From positions 1-64,000 of the forward strand of contig CACJHI010000001.1 of NCBI GenBank assembly GCA_902593165.1: a stretch of 64,000 bases of DNA. The letters run 5' to 3'. This stretch comes from an uncultured Bacteroidota bacterium. GTDB taxonomy: Bacteria; Bacteroidota; Bacteroidia; Flavobacteriales; Flavobacteriaceae. The position numbers and the translations under genes are program-made. Shown here in pieces: positions 63,565 to 64,000 of this stretch (within the stretch, counting starts at the first letter, position 1; each line of letters opens with the position of its first letter). The notes beneath the pieces are model-generated. The model was not told where the DNA came from, did no database searches, and saw only the letters and a list, made by a program, of their open reading frames with translations.

Positions 63565-64000
63565 AAATCAAAATTAAAGTTTTCTGTAAGTTCATTAGTT
63601 GGAACTCTATAAATAAGCGAAATGTTTTGAATTTTTGACATCTTTTCAATCAAATTTGATGTTGAAAAAAAACAATTTTGTTTAATAAAGAAATCAACTT
63701 CTTTATGTGATTCTATCAAAGATAACTCTTTTGAAATTGACAAACTAAAAAGAGAATCCTTTAGTCCAGAATCTTTATCTTTAACAATAAACTTATTCTC
63801 AAAAAGCTCAAAGCTTATCCCTTTTTTTTCATTATTCCAGTTGAAAAGGGGTATCATAAATTTATTATCTACTTTTAAATCATCATTTGATCTTACAAAC
63901 TCAGTAAAACAGTACTTATTTAGTTGATATACAAGTGAGAATATTGATATGTTAGAATGAATTGCTATTAGCTTGTAGTTCTCAATGTGGGATAAATCTA
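63561..64000 (-). CDS. IPExxxVDY-type protein, 5' end beyond the window
   Basis: Reading upstream of the ATG at 63857 the minus-strand frame stays open to the window end and encodes IENYKLIAIHSNISIFSLVYQLNKY, the family-typical start region. So the real gene is longer than the track's 98 residues and its start lies outside. The family is a small cytoplasmic protein of unknown function, often next to pyk in Bacteroidetes. Its stop overlaps pyk by 4 bp, so the two are co-translated. A regulatory link to glycolysis is speculative. Confidence 0.75.
   Translation of the reverse strand, partial: DLSHIENYKLIAIHSNISIFSLVYQLNKYCFTEFVRSNDDLKVDNKFMIPLFNWNNEKKGISFELFENKFIVKDKDSGLKDSLFSLSISKELSLIESHKEVDFFIKQNCFFSTSNLIEKMSKIQNISLIYRVPTNELTENFNFDL

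Overview
The window is a gene-dense, AT-rich chromosomal segment of a marine-type flavobacterium (Bacteroidetes). The reasons are a Bat aerotolerance operon, DUF3078, DUF3127 and IPExxxVDY family proteins, a TonB-dependent receptor, carotenoid genes, and promoters that read TTTG-N19/20-TAnnTTTG instead of the sigma-70 pattern. There are no rRNA or tRNA genes, insertion sequences or CRISPR arrays. No gap exceeds about 135 bp, and every convergent gene pair overlaps, abuts or is separated by only a few bases, as expected for a streamlined genome. The species cannot be named from sequence alone.

Layout. Bases 1-1603: the end of an SDR sugar-nucleotide epimerase, then an L-2-hydroxyglutarate oxidase gene. 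1697-3744: rplU-rpmA and convergent ahcY. 3792-7802: a phosphopantetheinyl transferase, a PnuC-type transporter, a NadR-like kinase, then a TPP riboswitch and a TonB-dependent receptor, read here as a thiamine uptake locus. 7858-9094: greA, a HIT protein and a DUF3127 OB-fold protein with an SSB-like tail. 9095-11559 (minus): rplM-rpsI-rpsB-tsf. 11624-16895: polA, tadA, a small membrane protein, aspS. 16917-23425 (minus): a TetR-TolC-MFP-RND efflux operon with a palindromic operator candidate. 23532-27536: a GGPP-type prenyl synthase, lycopene cyclase, ZIP transporter and thiL. 27669-34054: sufBCDSE, a SufT-like DUF59 gene and a DUF3078 outer-membrane protein. 34056-37325: a glycosyltransferase, nadD, gmk, yicC.

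37335-46094 is the most distinctive region. It holds two DUF1080 (3-keto-disaccharide hydrolase family) proteins, two TIM-barrel sugar isomerases, a Gfo/Idh/MocA oxidoreductase, an MFS permease, a GMC oxidoreductase with a gluconate-2-dehydrogenase-subunit-3-like lipoprotein, and an azurin-like cupredoxin lipoprotein. I infer a periplasmic oxidative (3-keto) glycoside pathway whose electrons may pass to the blue-copper protein.

46171-50251: an EamA exporter, cystathionine gamma-synthase, lpxH, hflX. 50338-59024: moxR, DUF58, a two-TM protein and batA-E. 59016-64000: cvpA, pheS, an ALDH7-type dehydrogenase, pyk, and an IPExxxVDY protein that runs off the window edge.
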